From assembly GCF_030378205.1 (NCBI RefSeq), contig NZ_CP127385.1, positions 1,900,001 to 1,964,000 on the forward strand: a DNA stretch of 64,000 bases. Reading direction: 5' to 3'. Below are positions 25,875 to 34,761 of the stretch, one piece after another (the first letter of the stretch is position 1; each line of letters starts with the position of its first letter). The notes under the pieces were generated by a model. That model made no database searches. It was not told the DNA's origin and worked only from the letters and a program-made list of their open reading frames with translations. Source of the DNA: Bradyrhizobium sp. NP1 (GTDB lineage Bacteria > Pseudomonadota > Alphaproteobacteria > Rhizobiales > Xanthobacteraceae). The position numbers and the translations under genes are program-made.

Positions 25875-27353
25875 ATGGGGACCGAACGACAAGATCTCGT
25901 CGCCGCTTATGACCGCGCGCCGCTCGATGCCCGTTACTTCGCTACCGTCGGGCTGACCATCGCGACCAGCGTCTTCGATTATTTCGACTACTATATTGTC
26001 GGGTTCCTCGTTGCGGTGCTGGCGCCGCAATGGCACCTGACGTTTGGGCAGACCTCGGTGATCCTGCTCAGCGCCGGCGTCGGCGCGATTGTCGGCTCGC
26101 TGGCGTGGGGCGCGCTGGCCGACCGGTTCGGGCGCAAGACGCTGCTGGTCGCCGGCGTCACGCTGTGCGCACTGAGCTCGGGCTCCGTCTCGTTCATTCC
26201 CGACGGCGCCTGGATCGGTTTCGCCCTGCTTCGTTTCTTTGTCGGATTCGGGGTCGGCGCCGCCACCTCGGTCCTCCTGCCGCTGATCGTCGAATACACG
26301 CCGACGCGCCACCGCACGCTCGTCACCAGCGCGACCACGATTCCTGTCTCGCTCGGGATACTGACAGCGTCACTGCTGGCGGCGACGCTGTTGCACCAGA
26401 TCGGTTGGCGCGGTCTTGCCGCGCTCGGCTTCATTCCGCTGGTGCCGGCGGTGCTGATTGCGTTGATCGTGCCGGAATCGGTGCGCTGGCTGGTCTCGCG
26501 CGGGCGGCATGCCGAGGCGCGCCGCATCGTCGCGCGTGCGCTCAAGGTCTCGCCGGATACGCTAGGTGAGCCTCAGAATGGACCGGCGGGCACAAGCGTG
26601 CCGAGCGTGGGCTTCTCGGAGCGGTTCCGGGAGCCAAGGCTGGTCGTGCTCACGGTCATCGTCTGGTTCGGCGCCAGCACCGCCAATTATGGCGTCTTCC
26701 TGTGGGGACCGACCATCGTTGCACTGCTGATGGGCGTTTCACCGAGCGAGGTCGCTCACCTGTTCGTCGTCGTCAGCCTGACCGGCATGCTCGGGCGCGC
26801 CATATTCTCCTTCCTGCCGCACTGGATCGGACGCCGCCGCTGCGGCGAGATCATGGGCTACGGCATCGCGCTGTCGCTCGGCGCGGCGGCGCTGTTCTTC
26901 GACAGGACGCTGTTCGGCTACCCGGCTTTCCTGGTATTGCTGATCCCGGCGGCGATGTTTTTCGACGGCGGCTTTTCCAACATCGCGCCCTATTCGGCGG
27001 AGATCTTTCCGGTTCGCTTGGCTGCACGGGGGGTCGGGCTGGCGCAGGCGGCCAATGGCGTCGGCAAGATCACCGGCCCGCTGTGCCTTGCCTTGATCGC
27101 GGGCGCCTCGAACCTGATCACACCCAAGGCGACGATCGACGCGGTGACGCCGGCATTTCTGTTCCTGGCCGGCTGCGGTCTTGCGATCGGGCTCGCCTTC
27201 AGCTTGCTCGGCGTCGAGACGCATGGCAGGCCCCTCGCAATGGAAGGTGACGAACGGCCATCTCCGGCGCACATTAAAGAAAGCACGGGAACAGGCGAAC
27301 GCGGGCGAATAGGCGAGGCTGAGGCCGTTGCGGCGCGCGCCCCGCTCTCCTAG
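25875..27353 (+). CDS. MFS transporter
   Basis: 492 aa, 12 spans, signature WGALADRFGRKTLLV after TM2 and VPESVRWLVSRGRHAEARR in the central loop, as in aromatic-acid/sugar-type carriers. Polar C-terminal tail of about 40 residues. GGGAGAAAG precedes the ATG. Third gene of the LysR-controlled operon; probably imports the substrate of the hydroxylase (inference from position). Confidence 0.88.
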   Translation: MGTERQDLVAAYDRAPLDARYFATVGLTIATSVFDYFDYYIVGFLVAVLAPQWHLTFGQTSVILLSAGVGAIVGSLAWGALADRFGRKTLLVAGVTLCALSSGSVSFIPDGAWIGFALLRFFVGFGVGAATSVLLPLIVEYTPTRHRTLVTSATTIPVSLGILTASLLAATLLHQIGWRGLAALGFIPLVPAVLIALIVPESVRWLVSRGRHAEARRIVARALKVSPDTLGEPQNGPAGTSVPSVGFSERFREPRLVVLTVIVWFGASTANYGVFLWGPTIVALLMGVSPSEVAHLFVVVSLTGMLGRAIFSFLPHWIGRRRCGEIMGYGIALSLGAAALFFDRTLFGYPAFLVLLIPAAMFFDGGFSNIAPYSAEIFPVRLAARGVGLAQAANGVGKITGPLCLALIAGASNLITPKATIDAVTPAFLFLAGCGLAIGLAFSLLGVETHGRPLAMEGDERPSPAHIKESTGTGERGRIGEAEAVAARAPLS

Positions 27354-27410
27354 CTAATCCAAGATTGGTAGCTAACCCAAGGCTGGCGTCAAAATATAAG
27401 GAAACGCGTC

Positions 27411-28610
27411 ATGCAGGACAGCGTCAAGACCCAGACCGCCGTGCGCGGCATTCCGTTCGACACGGGCAAGCTCGACAGGCTGATGGAAGAGGCGGGCATC
27501 GACGTGCTGCTCGCCACCTCCAAGCACAATGTGCAGTATCTGCTTGATGCCGAGCGGGCGATCTTCTTCGACTACATGGACGCGCTTGGCATATCCCGCT
27601 ATCTGCCCGTGGTGATCTATCCCAAGGGCGCGCCCGACAAGGCGGCCTATATCGGGCATGGGCTCGAGGCGCATCAGCGGCAGGTCGCGCCGCCCTGGGT
27701 TCCCGAGGTGCAGGCCTCGACCAGCGGATCGCTCGATGCGATCGCGCTGGCGGTGCAGGCCATCCGCTCACGCGGCGTGCCGGCCAAGCGGATCGGCGTC
27801 GAATTCCCCTTCCTGCCGATGGATGCCGGCAAGGCGCTGCAGGATGCTTTTCCGGACAGCCAGATCAAGGATGCGCTTTACGTGCTGGAGCGCCTGCGTG
27901 CGATCAAGACCCCGGCCGAGCTCGCCAAGCTGCGCAAGGCCTCCGAGCTCGTGATCGAATCCATGCTCGACGTGATCGCCCATCACGGACCCGGCACCAC
28001 CAAGCGGCAGATCGTCGAGGCGCTCAGGGTTGCCGAGGTCAATCGCGGGCTGACCTTCGAGTACTGCCTGATCGCGAGCGGGACCAGCCACAACCGCGCG
28101 CCTTCCGAGCAGCGCTGGGAAACCGGCGACGTGATGTCGATCGATTCCGGCGGCAACTATCACGGCTATATCGGCGATCTCGCGCGCATGGCGGTGCTGG
28201 GCGAGCCGGATCGCGAGCTGAAGGATCTGCTCGCCGAAATCGAATCCGTGCAGCGCGCGGCCTTTGCCGTCATCAAGCCGGGCGTACCGGGCGGCGAGAT
28301 CTACACGGCGGCGGAACGCGCCATGCAGAAGATGAGCGAGCGCGACAACAGCGAATTCCTCGCCCACGGCATGGGCCTGGTCAGCCACGAGGCGCCGCGC
28401 CTCACCGCCACCGGGCCGGTCCGCTATGATGCGGCGGATACGAGCCGCCCGCTCGAGCCCGGCATGGTGGTTTCGGTGGAGACCACCATGAAGCATCCGC
28501 GCCGCGGCTTCATCAAGCTGGAGGATACGGTCGCGGTGACGGCTGATGGTCACGAGATCTTCGGTGAGGGCGGCCGCGGCTGGAATATCGGCGGCACCGC
28601 GCTGCGCTGA
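27411..28610 (+). CDS. M24-family metallopeptidase (Xaa-Pro dipeptidase-like)
   Basis: 399 aa with a creatinase-type N-terminal domain (about 1-160) and a pita-bread catalytic domain. All five metal ligands are visible: Asp245 (SIDSGG), Asp256 (IGDLAR), His319 (AHGMGL), Glu357 (SVETT) and Glu371 (KLEDT), with second-shell His326. It should therefore be a metal-dependent hydrolase rather than a creatinase, which lacks the metals. AAGGA precedes the ATG. Fourth gene of the hydroxylase operon; it may hydrolyse an amide-type intermediate or a peptide. Confidence 0.88.
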   Translation: MQDSVKTQTAVRGIPFDTGKLDRLMEEAGIDVLLATSKHNVQYLLDAERAIFFDYMDALGISRYLPVVIYPKGAPDKAAYIGHGLEAHQRQVAPPWVPEVQASTSGSLDAIALAVQAIRSRGVPAKRIGVEFPFLPMDAGKALQDAFPDSQIKDALYVLERLRAIKTPAELAKLRKASELVIESMLDVIAHHGPGTTKRQIVEALRVAEVNRGLTFEYCLIASGTSHNRAPSEQRWETGDVMSIDSGGNYHGYIGDLARMAVLGEPDRELKDLLAEIESVQRAAFAVIKPGVPGGEIYTAAERAMQKMSERDNSEFLAHGMGLVSHEAPRLTATGPVRYDAADTSRPLEPGMVVSVETTMKHPRRGFIKLEDTVAVTADGHEIFGEGGRGWNIGGTALR

Positions 28611-28615
28611 ACTTC

Positions 28616-28637
28616 CCGGCGCGCGCGACGGCGCCGG
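28616..28637. terminator. Hairpin between convergent genes
   Basis: CCGGCGC (28616-28622) pairs perfectly with GCGCCGG (28631-28637) in the 27-bp gap between the convergent M24 and IclR genes. No T run, so a terminator role is inferred from position. Confidence 0.4.
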
Positions 28638-29456
28638 TCAGCGCGCAAGCGACAGCAGCTCGCGCGACAGGTTGGCCGCCGTTTCCTGCAAAAGCGTCGC
28701 GCAATGCTCGCGCTCGTTCTGGTTCAGCCATTCCGAGACGAAGGCGGTGCTGATCGCGGCAAGCGGATGGCGCGCCGCGTCGCGGATCGCGACGCCGATG
28801 CCGCTGATGCCTTCGCGAAACAGCCCGTCGTGAAGCGCATAGCCGCGGCGCTGGGCAAGCGTGTAAGCCTCGCGAAAGCCTGCTTCGTCAAAGCCCTTGC
28901 GCTGCCGGTAGCGGCGGATATTCGCCGCGATAATACGCTGCGCCTCCTGTTCGGGCAGCGCGGCGAGGATCGCCATGCCGCCGGCGCCCGTGCCGAGCGC
29001 TTCGCGCGTGCCGACCTGCAGCACCAGGGTCTGGATGCGGTCCTGCGGTTCGTGCCGCGCGACGCACACCGCGTCGTCGCCGACGCGCAGCGTCAGGTAG
29101 ATGGTCTGATCGATGTCTTCGGCAAGCCGGGCGAGCGCCGGATCGGCGATCCGCTGCAACGGATGCCTCACCATCGCCGCCAGTCCGAGGCCGACGAGGT
29201 CGCGGCCGAGATAAAACTGCGCGTCGTCGTCGCGCTCGATCCAGTTGGAATCGGCGAGCAGCCTGAGCACGCGGTGAATGGTCGGCCGCGGCAGGCCGGT
29301 CCGCGTGACGAGATCGCGCAGCGACGCGCCGCGAGGTGCATCCTGGGCGATGGCGCGCAGCAGCAGCGCGGCACGGTTGAAGCTGCCTGCCATGGCGCGA
29401 TCCCGCTGCGATTTGGCCGTCCTTCCGTTTCGTACGGACGCCTGCATCTCCGCCAT
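28638..29456 (-). CDS. IclR-family transcriptional regulator
   Basis: 272 aa. N-terminal winged helix (ASLRDLVTRTGLPRPTIHRVLRLLADSNW) and C-terminal IclR effector domain (ARHEPQDRIQTLVLQVGTREALGTGAGGMA, seen in shorter blocks such as GTREALGTGAGGMA). ATG at 29456 has GAGGG upstream. Divergent from the ABC importer operon. Two copies of a perfect palindrome lie in the gap, strongly suggesting autoregulation and control of the operon. Confidence 0.9.
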   Translation of the reverse strand: MAEMQASVRNGRTAKSQRDRAMAGSFNRAALLLRAIAQDAPRGASLRDLVTRTGLPRPTIHRVLRLLADSNWIERDDDAQFYLGRDLVGLGLAAMVRHPLQRIADPALARLAEDIDQTIYLTLRVGDDAVCVARHEPQDRIQTLVLQVGTREALGTGAGGMAILAALPEQEAQRIIAANIRRYRQRKGFDEAGFREAYTLAQRRGYALHDGLFREGISGIGVAIRDAARHPLAAISTAFVSEWLNQNEREHCATLLQETAANLSRELLSLAR

Positions 29457-29485
29457 AGAACCCTCATGCCGTGACTGATCAATCC

Positions 29486-29502
29486 TGTCCGATATTCGGA
29501 CA
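29486..29502. promoter_or_regulatory. IclR operator, site 1
   Basis: Perfect 17-bp palindrome TGTCCGA-TAT-TCGGACA, 29 bp upstream of the IclR start. The same sequence with one centre change recurs at 29606-29622. Confidence 0.65.
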
Positions 29503-29558
29503 GTTTTCAAGCGATGGACGGCCCGAAATCTGCGCGCTCTGGCCGCATATTTGACCCC

Positions 29559-29587
29559 TTGACGCAAACTTCGTGGAGCGATCTAGT
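29559..29587 (+). promoter_or_regulatory. Candidate promoter of the ABC importer operon
   Basis: TTGACG (29559-29564) lies 17 bp before TCTAGT (29582-29587). The -10 is a weak match. Operator site 2 begins about 18 bp downstream, where a bound regulator would block transcription. Confidence 0.35.
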
Positions 29588-29605
29588 TGTCGCACGGAGA
29601 AAGAA

Positions 29606-29622
29606 AGTCCGATAATCGGACA
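29606..29622. promoter_or_regulatory. IclR operator, site 2
   Basis: GTCCGA-TAA-TCGGAC with flanking A/A, nearly identical to site 1 and 120 bp from it. It lies just upstream of the importer start codon. Two sites at this distance allow looping or separate control of the divergent promoters. Confidence 0.65.
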
Positions 29623-29642
29623 TCGATAGCAGCCGGACAGGG

Positions 29643-30665
29643 ATGGCAATCATGACAGCGAAGCGGCGATCGGCATGGGCCTTGCGGGCCGCAACGTTCC
29701 TTGCGTCGCTCGTCATCGCGCTGGCGCCGACCGCGCCACGCGCTCAGGAGCCGAAGAAAGTCTCGCTGGTCGAGACGGTCCATCACATCTTCTTCTCGCC
29801 ACTCTACCTGGCCGACGCGCTCGGCTATTTCCGCGACGAAGGCATCCGCGTCGACTACACGGCCTCTCAAGGCGGCGACAAGGCGATGGCGGCGCTGTTG
29901 TCGGGCGAGATGGACATCGCGCTGGTGGGACCGGAAGCCGCCATCTATGTCCAGGGCAGCCAGTCGCCCACCAAGGTGAAGATGTTCTGCGGCCTGACGA
30001 CCTCGGACGGCACCTTTCTGGTCGGTCGCGACGACAAGCCGCTCGACTGGAAGGATCTCAAGGGCAAGACGATCATCACCTTCCGTCCCGGCACCACGCC
30101 GGCGCTGTTCCTCGACGAGGCGCTGCGGCGGCACGGCCTCGACCCGGCCAAGGACGTCAACCTGATCAGCAACATCGGCATTCCCGCCCGGCTCGGCGCG
30201 TTCCTGAGCGGGCAGGGCGACTATGCGACGTTCTTCGAGGTCGACGTCTCGAAGCTGGAGCGCGAAAAGAAGGGCTTTGCGCTCGCAAGCATCGGCCAGA
30301 CGGTTGGACCGATCGACTATACCGCCTTCGTCGCGACGGACGCCTACATCGCCAAGAACCCGGAGATCGTTCGCGGCTGGACCCGGGCGATCAGCCGGTC
30401 GCTCAAATGGATTGCGGGCGCCTCGCCGACCGAGGCTGCAAAGCTGCTCACGCCATTCTTTCCCGGCGTTCCCGTCGAGCTGATCGAATCGGCGGTCGAG
30501 CGACAGCGCAAGGCCGGCCTCTGGAAGGCGACGCCGGAGATCCGTCCCGACGCGATCGAGGCGTTGCAGAAGCTGCAGGTGATGGGCGGCATCCTCAAGG
30601 AGGCGCAGAAGGTCGCCTATGACGGTGTGGTGACGCCGCAATTCTTCGCCGCCGGGGCCAGGTGA
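29643..30665 (+). CDS. ABC transporter substrate-binding protein (NMT1/SsuA type)
   Basis: 340 aa periplasmic binding protein. A signal peptide (basic KRRSAWALR, hydrophobic core, likely cleavage after APRA near residue 36) is followed by the NMT1/THI5-like fold with the usual start VHHIFFSPLYLADALGYFRDEGI. Family ligands include pyrimidine precursors, sulfonates, taurine, nitrate and aromatic compounds. Met1 or Met4 (29652) may be the start. First gene of the importer-amidase-hydroxylase operon. Confidence 0.88.
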   Translation: MAIMTAKRRSAWALRAATFLASLVIALAPTAPRAQEPKKVSLVETVHHIFFSPLYLADALGYFRDEGIRVDYTASQGGDKAMAALLSGEMDIALVGPEAAIYVQGSQSPTKVKMFCGLTTSDGTFLVGRDDKPLDWKDLKGKTIITFRPGTTPALFLDEALRRHGLDPAKDVNLISNIGIPARLGAFLSGQGDYATFFEVDVSKLEREKKGFALASIGQTVGPIDYTAFVATDAYIAKNPEIVRGWTRAISRSLKWIAGASPTEAAKLLTPFFPGVPVELIESAVERQRKAGLWKATPEIRPDAIEALQKLQVMGGILKEAQKVAYDGVVTPQFFAAGAR

Positions 30666-30666
30666 C

Positions 30667-31473
30667 GTGGCGGCGGCTCGCGAACCGGGAACGCGGACGG
30701 CGGCGAAGCTGGCGTTCGAGAACGTTTCGCTGAGCTATTTCACCCCATCGGGCGAGACGCGTGCGCTCGATGGCGTCTCGTTCCGCATCGCGCCGGGAGA
30801 GATCGTCAGCATCGTCGGGCAGTCCGGCTGCGGCAAGAGCACGCTGCTGTCGCTGCTCGCGGGGCTGATCGCGCCGACCAGCGGAACGGTATCGATCGAC
30901 GGCGCTCTGGTGCGCGGACCGTCCACCGCCGTCGGCTTCATGCTGCAGCAGGACACGCTGTTCGAGTGGCGCACGATCCTCGATAACGCGATGCTGGGTC
31001 CTGAGATACGCGGGCGCGATCGCGCCGCGGCGCGTCTGCGCGCGGAAGCGCTGCTCGATCGCTACGGCCTGCGGGACTTCAAGCAGCATTTGCCGTCCCA
31101 GCTCTCCGGCGGGATGCGGCAGCGCGCCGCGCTGGCGCGCACGATGTGCCTCGATCCGGGCATTCTGCTGCTCGACGAGCCTTTTTCGGCGCTCGATTTC
31201 CAGACCAGGATCGCGATCTCCGACGAGATCGCGCAGATCATCCGCGGCGAGGGCAAGACCGCGATACTCGTCACCCACGACATCAACGAGGCGGTCGCGA
31301 TGGCTGATCGTGTCCTTGTGATGTCGCGCCGGCCCGGACGGATCAAGTCCGAACACGCGATCGATTTCGGCGCAGTGCCGCGCGAGCGGGCTTCGAGCCT
31401 CGAACTGCGCGAGCTTCCCGTTTTCAACCAGGCCTTCCAGGCGATCTGGAAAGATCTCGATGTCCATGTCTGA
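30667..31473 (+). CDS. ABC transporter ATP-binding protein (SsuB/TauB type)
   Basis: 268 aa. Walker A GQSGCGKS (51-58), Q-loop FMLQQDTLFEW, signature LSGGMRQR (146-153), Walker B ILLLDEP (166-172) and H-loop LVTHDINEA are all present. GTG start 1 bp after the previous stop. Overlaps the permease gene by 14 bp. Energises the NMT1-type importer. Confidence 0.92.
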   Translation: MAAAREPGTRTAAKLAFENVSLSYFTPSGETRALDGVSFRIAPGEIVSIVGQSGCGKSTLLSLLAGLIAPTSGTVSIDGALVRGPSTAVGFMLQQDTLFEWRTILDNAMLGPEIRGRDRAAARLRAEALLDRYGLRDFKQHLPSQLSGGMRQRAALARTMCLDPGILLLDEPFSALDFQTRIAISDEIAQIIRGEGKTAILVTHDINEAVAMADRVLVMSRRPGRIKSEHAIDFGAVPRERASSLELRELPVFNQAFQAIWKDLDVHV

Positions 31474-32326
31474 GGCAAAGACGGTCGGCGATCTCGCCGC
31501 GGCGGCGCCCACCGGCCCGGTCGCGAGCCCGGCCTATCGACGCTGGCAACGCGCGCAGCGCCGCCGCCGCCTGATCGTCGTGGGCTCGCAGCTCGGCCTC
31601 GTCGCCATTCTTCTCGTGCTTTGGGAAATCTCGGCGCGGATGCTGTGGGTCAATCCGCTCTTGACCAGTTATCCTTCCGCGGTGGCGCGCAGCATGATCA
31701 CACTGTTCCAGGACGGCCTGCTGCTTCGCCACACCTGGGTCACGCTGATGGAGACGCTCACGAGCTTTGCGGCCAGCACCGTGCTCGGCGTGATCCTGGC
31801 GATCTGGCTGTGGCTTGCGCCGACCGTCCGGCGCGTGCTCGATCCGTTCCTGATCGTGGCCAATGCGGTGCCGAAGATCGCGCTGGTCCCGATTTTCTAC
31901 ATCTGGCTTGGACCTGCGCTGTCGATCTACGGCATTGCGATCGCGGTTGCGGTCTTCATCGTGCTGCTGATGGTCTATACCGGCTTCGAGCAGACCGACA
32001 AGAACAAGGTGAAGCTGATCCGTGCGCTCGGCGGCTCGACCTGGCAGGTGCTGCAGAAGGTGGTGTTGCCGGCCAACCGGAGAGTGATCATCGCCGCGAT
32101 GAAGGCGAATATCGGTCTGTCGCTGGTCGGCGTCATTGTCGGCGAATTCCAGTCCGCCAAGGCCGGCCTTGGTTATCTGATCGTCTATGGCAGCCAGATC
32201 TTCCAGATGGACATGGTGATGTCGGCGGTCGTCATCCTCGGCGTCATCTCGCTGGTCCTGTTCGTCGGCATTTCCTCGCTGGAAAAGTGGACGAACTACG
32301 CGCATTTCACCGAAGTGGAGAACTGA
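31460..32326 (+). CDS. ABC transporter permease (SsuC/TauC type)
   Basis: 288 aa, BPD_transp_1 family with about six spans. The segment NAVPKIALVPIFYIWLGPALS and the EAA loop IRALGGSTWQVLQKVVLPANRR are typical. Completes the three-component importer. Confidence 0.9.
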   Translation: MSMSEAKTVGDLAAAAPTGPVASPAYRRWQRAQRRRRLIVVGSQLGLVAILLVLWEISARMLWVNPLLTSYPSAVARSMITLFQDGLLLRHTWVTLMETLTSFAASTVLGVILAIWLWLAPTVRRVLDPFLIVANAVPKIALVPIFYIWLGPALSIYGIAIAVAVFIVLLMVYTGFEQTDKNKVKLIRALGGSTWQVLQKVVLPANRRVIIAAMKANIGLSLVGVIVGEFQSAKAGLGYLIVYGSQIFQMDMVMSAVVILGVISLVLFVGISSLEKWTNYAHFTEVEN

Positions 32327-32327
32327 C

Positions 32328-33038
32328 ATGCACAAGATCGCGATCTCGGATGAAGTGATGCAGCGCGTCGCGCTTCGCCGCGGCGGTCCGAAGCTTTACG
32401 GGCGCGTGCAGGGACCGCGTGCCGCGCTGGTCGTGATCGACATGCAGAACGCGTTTCTGCTGCCGGGAATGCCCGCGGAGGTGGCTGGCGCGACCGACAT
32501 CATTCCGCAGATCAACCGGCTGGCCGAAGGCTTCCGTCGCGCCGGCGGCACGGTCGTCTGGATCAAGATGACGATCGACAGGGAGACCGAGAGCTGGAGC
32601 ACCTGGTTCGAGTGCTTCATGAAGCCGGACCGGCGTGCCGCGATGCTGCGGGAGCTCAGCCCCGGCGGCAAGGGCCACGAGCTGCACGCCGACCTTGCGG
32701 TGCGCGACCAGGACGTGGTGCTGCAGAAGACGCGCTACAGCGCCTTCATCCAGAATTCCTCCGATCTCGATTCCGTTCTGCACGAACGCGGCATCGATAC
32801 CGTCGCCATCGCCGGCACGCTCACCAATGTCTGCTGCGAGGCCTCGGCGCGAGATGCCATGATGCTCAACTACCGCACCTTCTTCCTGTCGGACGCCAAT
32901 GCGACTCATTCGGACGCCGAGCACAATGCGTCGCTCGCCGCCGTCATGCAGTATTTCGGCGAGGTGCTCTCGACCAGCGAACTGCTGGAGCGGCTCGACG
33001 GTGCGCAGGCCCAGCCGCAGCGCGTCGCCGGCCGATGA
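32328..33038 (+). CDS. Isochorismatase-family cysteine hydrolase (amidase-like)
   Basis: 236 aa. Catalytic triad visible as Asp38 (VVIDMQN), Lys134 (LQKTRYSAF) and Cys169 (TNVCCEASARDA). The pattern fits N-carbamoylsarcosine amidase, maleamate amidase, ureidoacrylate or biuret-type hydrolases that release ammonia from amides. Starts 1 bp after the permease stop, so the hydrolysed amide may be imported by this ABC system or derive from it. Confidence 0.9.
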   Translation: MHKIAISDEVMQRVALRRGGPKLYGRVQGPRAALVVIDMQNAFLLPGMPAEVAGATDIIPQINRLAEGFRRAGGTVVWIKMTIDRETESWSTWFECFMKPDRRAAMLRELSPGGKGHELHADLAVRDQDVVLQKTRYSAFIQNSSDLDSVLHERGIDTVAIAGTLTNVCCEASARDAMMLNYRTFFLSDANATHSDAEHNASLAAVMQYFGEVLSTSELLERLDGAQAQPQRVAGR

Positions 33039-33072
33039 TTCAATTGTTTCTTGACGTCAATAAGAGGCAGCC

Positions 33073-34740
33073 GTGTCGGTCACTCAATCAAGCGTTCTGA
33101 TCGTCGGGGCGGGTCCGGTCGGGCTGACACTCGCGATGGATCTCGCCTGGCGCGGCATCGATGTGGTGATCGTGGAGCGGCGCGCGGCCGGCGAGCCGCC
33201 GAGCGTCAAGTGCAACCATGTCGCGGCGCGCTCGATGGAGATCTTTCGCAGGCTTGGCGTTGCCGATGCGTTGCGCGGCGCCGGCCTGCCGGCCGACTAT
33301 CCGCACGACGTCGTCTATCGCACCAGCGCGACGGGGCAGGAATTGACGCGGATCGTCATTCCCTCGCCGGTGGGGCGGAAAGCCGGCGAGCGCGGGCCGG
33401 ATACCGACTGGCCGACGGCAGAGCCACCGCACCGGATCAACCAGATCTTCCTCGAACCCATTCTCTACGCTCATGCGGCGGCGATGCCGCAGATCCGGAT
33501 CGTCAACCAGGCCGACGTCGAGAGTTTCGAGCAGGATGACGCAGGTGTCACGGTGCGCGCGAGAAGCCTTGCCGGCGGCGAACCGCTGGCTTTCTTCGCC
33601 CGCTTCTTGATCGGTTGCGACGGCGGCCGTTCGCTGGTGCGCCGACAGATCGGCGCCGGCATGATCGGGGACGCGGTGGTGCAGCGCGTGCAGTCCACCT
33701 ATTTGCGTGCGCCCGATCTGCTGCATCGGATGACGCGCCCGCTCGCCTGGGGCAATTTTTCGCTGAACCCGCGGCGCTGCGGCAACGTCTACGCGATCGA
33801 TGGCCGCGAGACCTGGCTGGTGCACAACTATCTCAACGACGACGAGGCTGACTTCGATGCCGTCGATCGCGACTGGGCCATTCGTACCATTCTCGGCGTC
33901 GGTTCGGATTTTTCCTACGAGATATTGTCGAAGGAGGACTGGTTCGGTCGTCGCCTGATCGCGGACCGCTTCCGCGACCGGCGCGTCTTCCTGTGCGGCG
34001 ACTCCGCGCATATCTGGGTGCCGTTCGCCGGCTATGGCATGAACGCCGGCATCGCCGATGCCGCGAACCTCGCCTGGCTGCTCGCCGCCCATCTCAAGGG
34101 GTGGGGCGATGCGGCTGTCCTCGACGCCTATGAGGCCGAGCGCCTGCCGATCACCGAGCAGGTGTCGCACTTTGCCATGAACCACGCGCTGGCCGTGGCA
34201 AAACATCGCCGCGAGGTGCCATCCGATATCGAGGATGCGGGCGCCGAAGCGCTGCGCCGGTCCATCGGTGCCAGGGTGTATGAGCTCAACGTCCAGCAAT
34301 ACTGCTGCGCCGGCCTGAACTTCGGCTACTATTATGACCGGTCGCCGTTGATTGCCTATGACGGCGAGCCGCAGCCGGCCTACGGCATGGGGACGTTCAC
34401 GCCATCGACCGTGCCGGGCTGTCGGCTGCCGCACTTCTTCCTGCCCAGCGGCCGCTCGCTGTATGACGCGTTGGATCAGGACTACACGCTGCTTCGCAGC
34501 GACCGGGCCATCGACGTCGCGCCGCTACGGCGCGCCGCCGCAGCGCTTGGTTTTCCGCTCGCGCTGCTGGATATGGATCCCCCGGAAGACATGCGCGGCG
34601 TGTTCGGCCACGCGCTCTATCTGGTTCGCCCGGACCAGCACATCGCATGGCGTGGCGACAAGCCGCCTGCGGATGCGGCCGTCCTGATCCGGCGGGTCTC
34701 GGGCCGTGCTGTGCCGCCGGGCGTGCTTGCTGCGGAATAG
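33073..34740 (+). CDS. FAD-dependent aromatic hydroxylase (second copy)
   Basis: 555 aa class A flavin monooxygenase. GTG start with AAGAGG upstream. FAD motif LIVGAGPVGLTLAMDL (9-24), central LIGCDGGRSLVRRQIG, and second FAD motif LCGDSAHIWVPFAGYGMNAG. Paralogous in domain order to the protein at 23436 but clearly diverged (for example in the region after the GD motif). Last gene of the IclR-controlled operon. Likely hydroxylates the aromatic ring of the imported compound or its product. Confidence 0.9.
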   Translation: MSVTQSSVLIVGAGPVGLTLAMDLAWRGIDVVIVERRAAGEPPSVKCNHVAARSMEIFRRLGVADALRGAGLPADYPHDVVYRTSATGQELTRIVIPSPVGRKAGERGPDTDWPTAEPPHRINQIFLEPILYAHAAAMPQIRIVNQADVESFEQDDAGVTVRARSLAGGEPLAFFARFLIGCDGGRSLVRRQIGAGMIGDAVVQRVQSTYLRAPDLLHRMTRPLAWGNFSLNPRRCGNVYAIDGRETWLVHNYLNDDEADFDAVDRDWAIRTILGVGSDFSYEILSKEDWFGRRLIADRFRDRRVFLCGDSAHIWVPFAGYGMNAGIADAANLAWLLAAHLKGWGDAAVLDAYEAERLPITEQVSHFAMNHALAVAKHRREVPSDIEDAGAEALRRSIGARVYELNVQQYCCAGLNFGYYYDRSPLIAYDGEPQPAYGMGTFTPSTVPGCRLPHFFLPSGRSLYDALDQDYTLLRSDRAIDVAPLRRAAAALGFPLALLDMDPPEDMRGVFGHALYLVRPDQHIAWRGDKPPADAAVLIRRVSGRAVPPGVLAAE

Positions 34741-34761
34741 TCGATCGCGTGAGCGACGCGA

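Noticed and set aside
27411..28610. Creatinase, as part of a creatinine/N-carbamoylsarcosine pathway with the isochorismatase gene
   Set aside because: All five metal ligands are present, which creatinases lack, and no sarcosine oxidase or creatininase is nearby.
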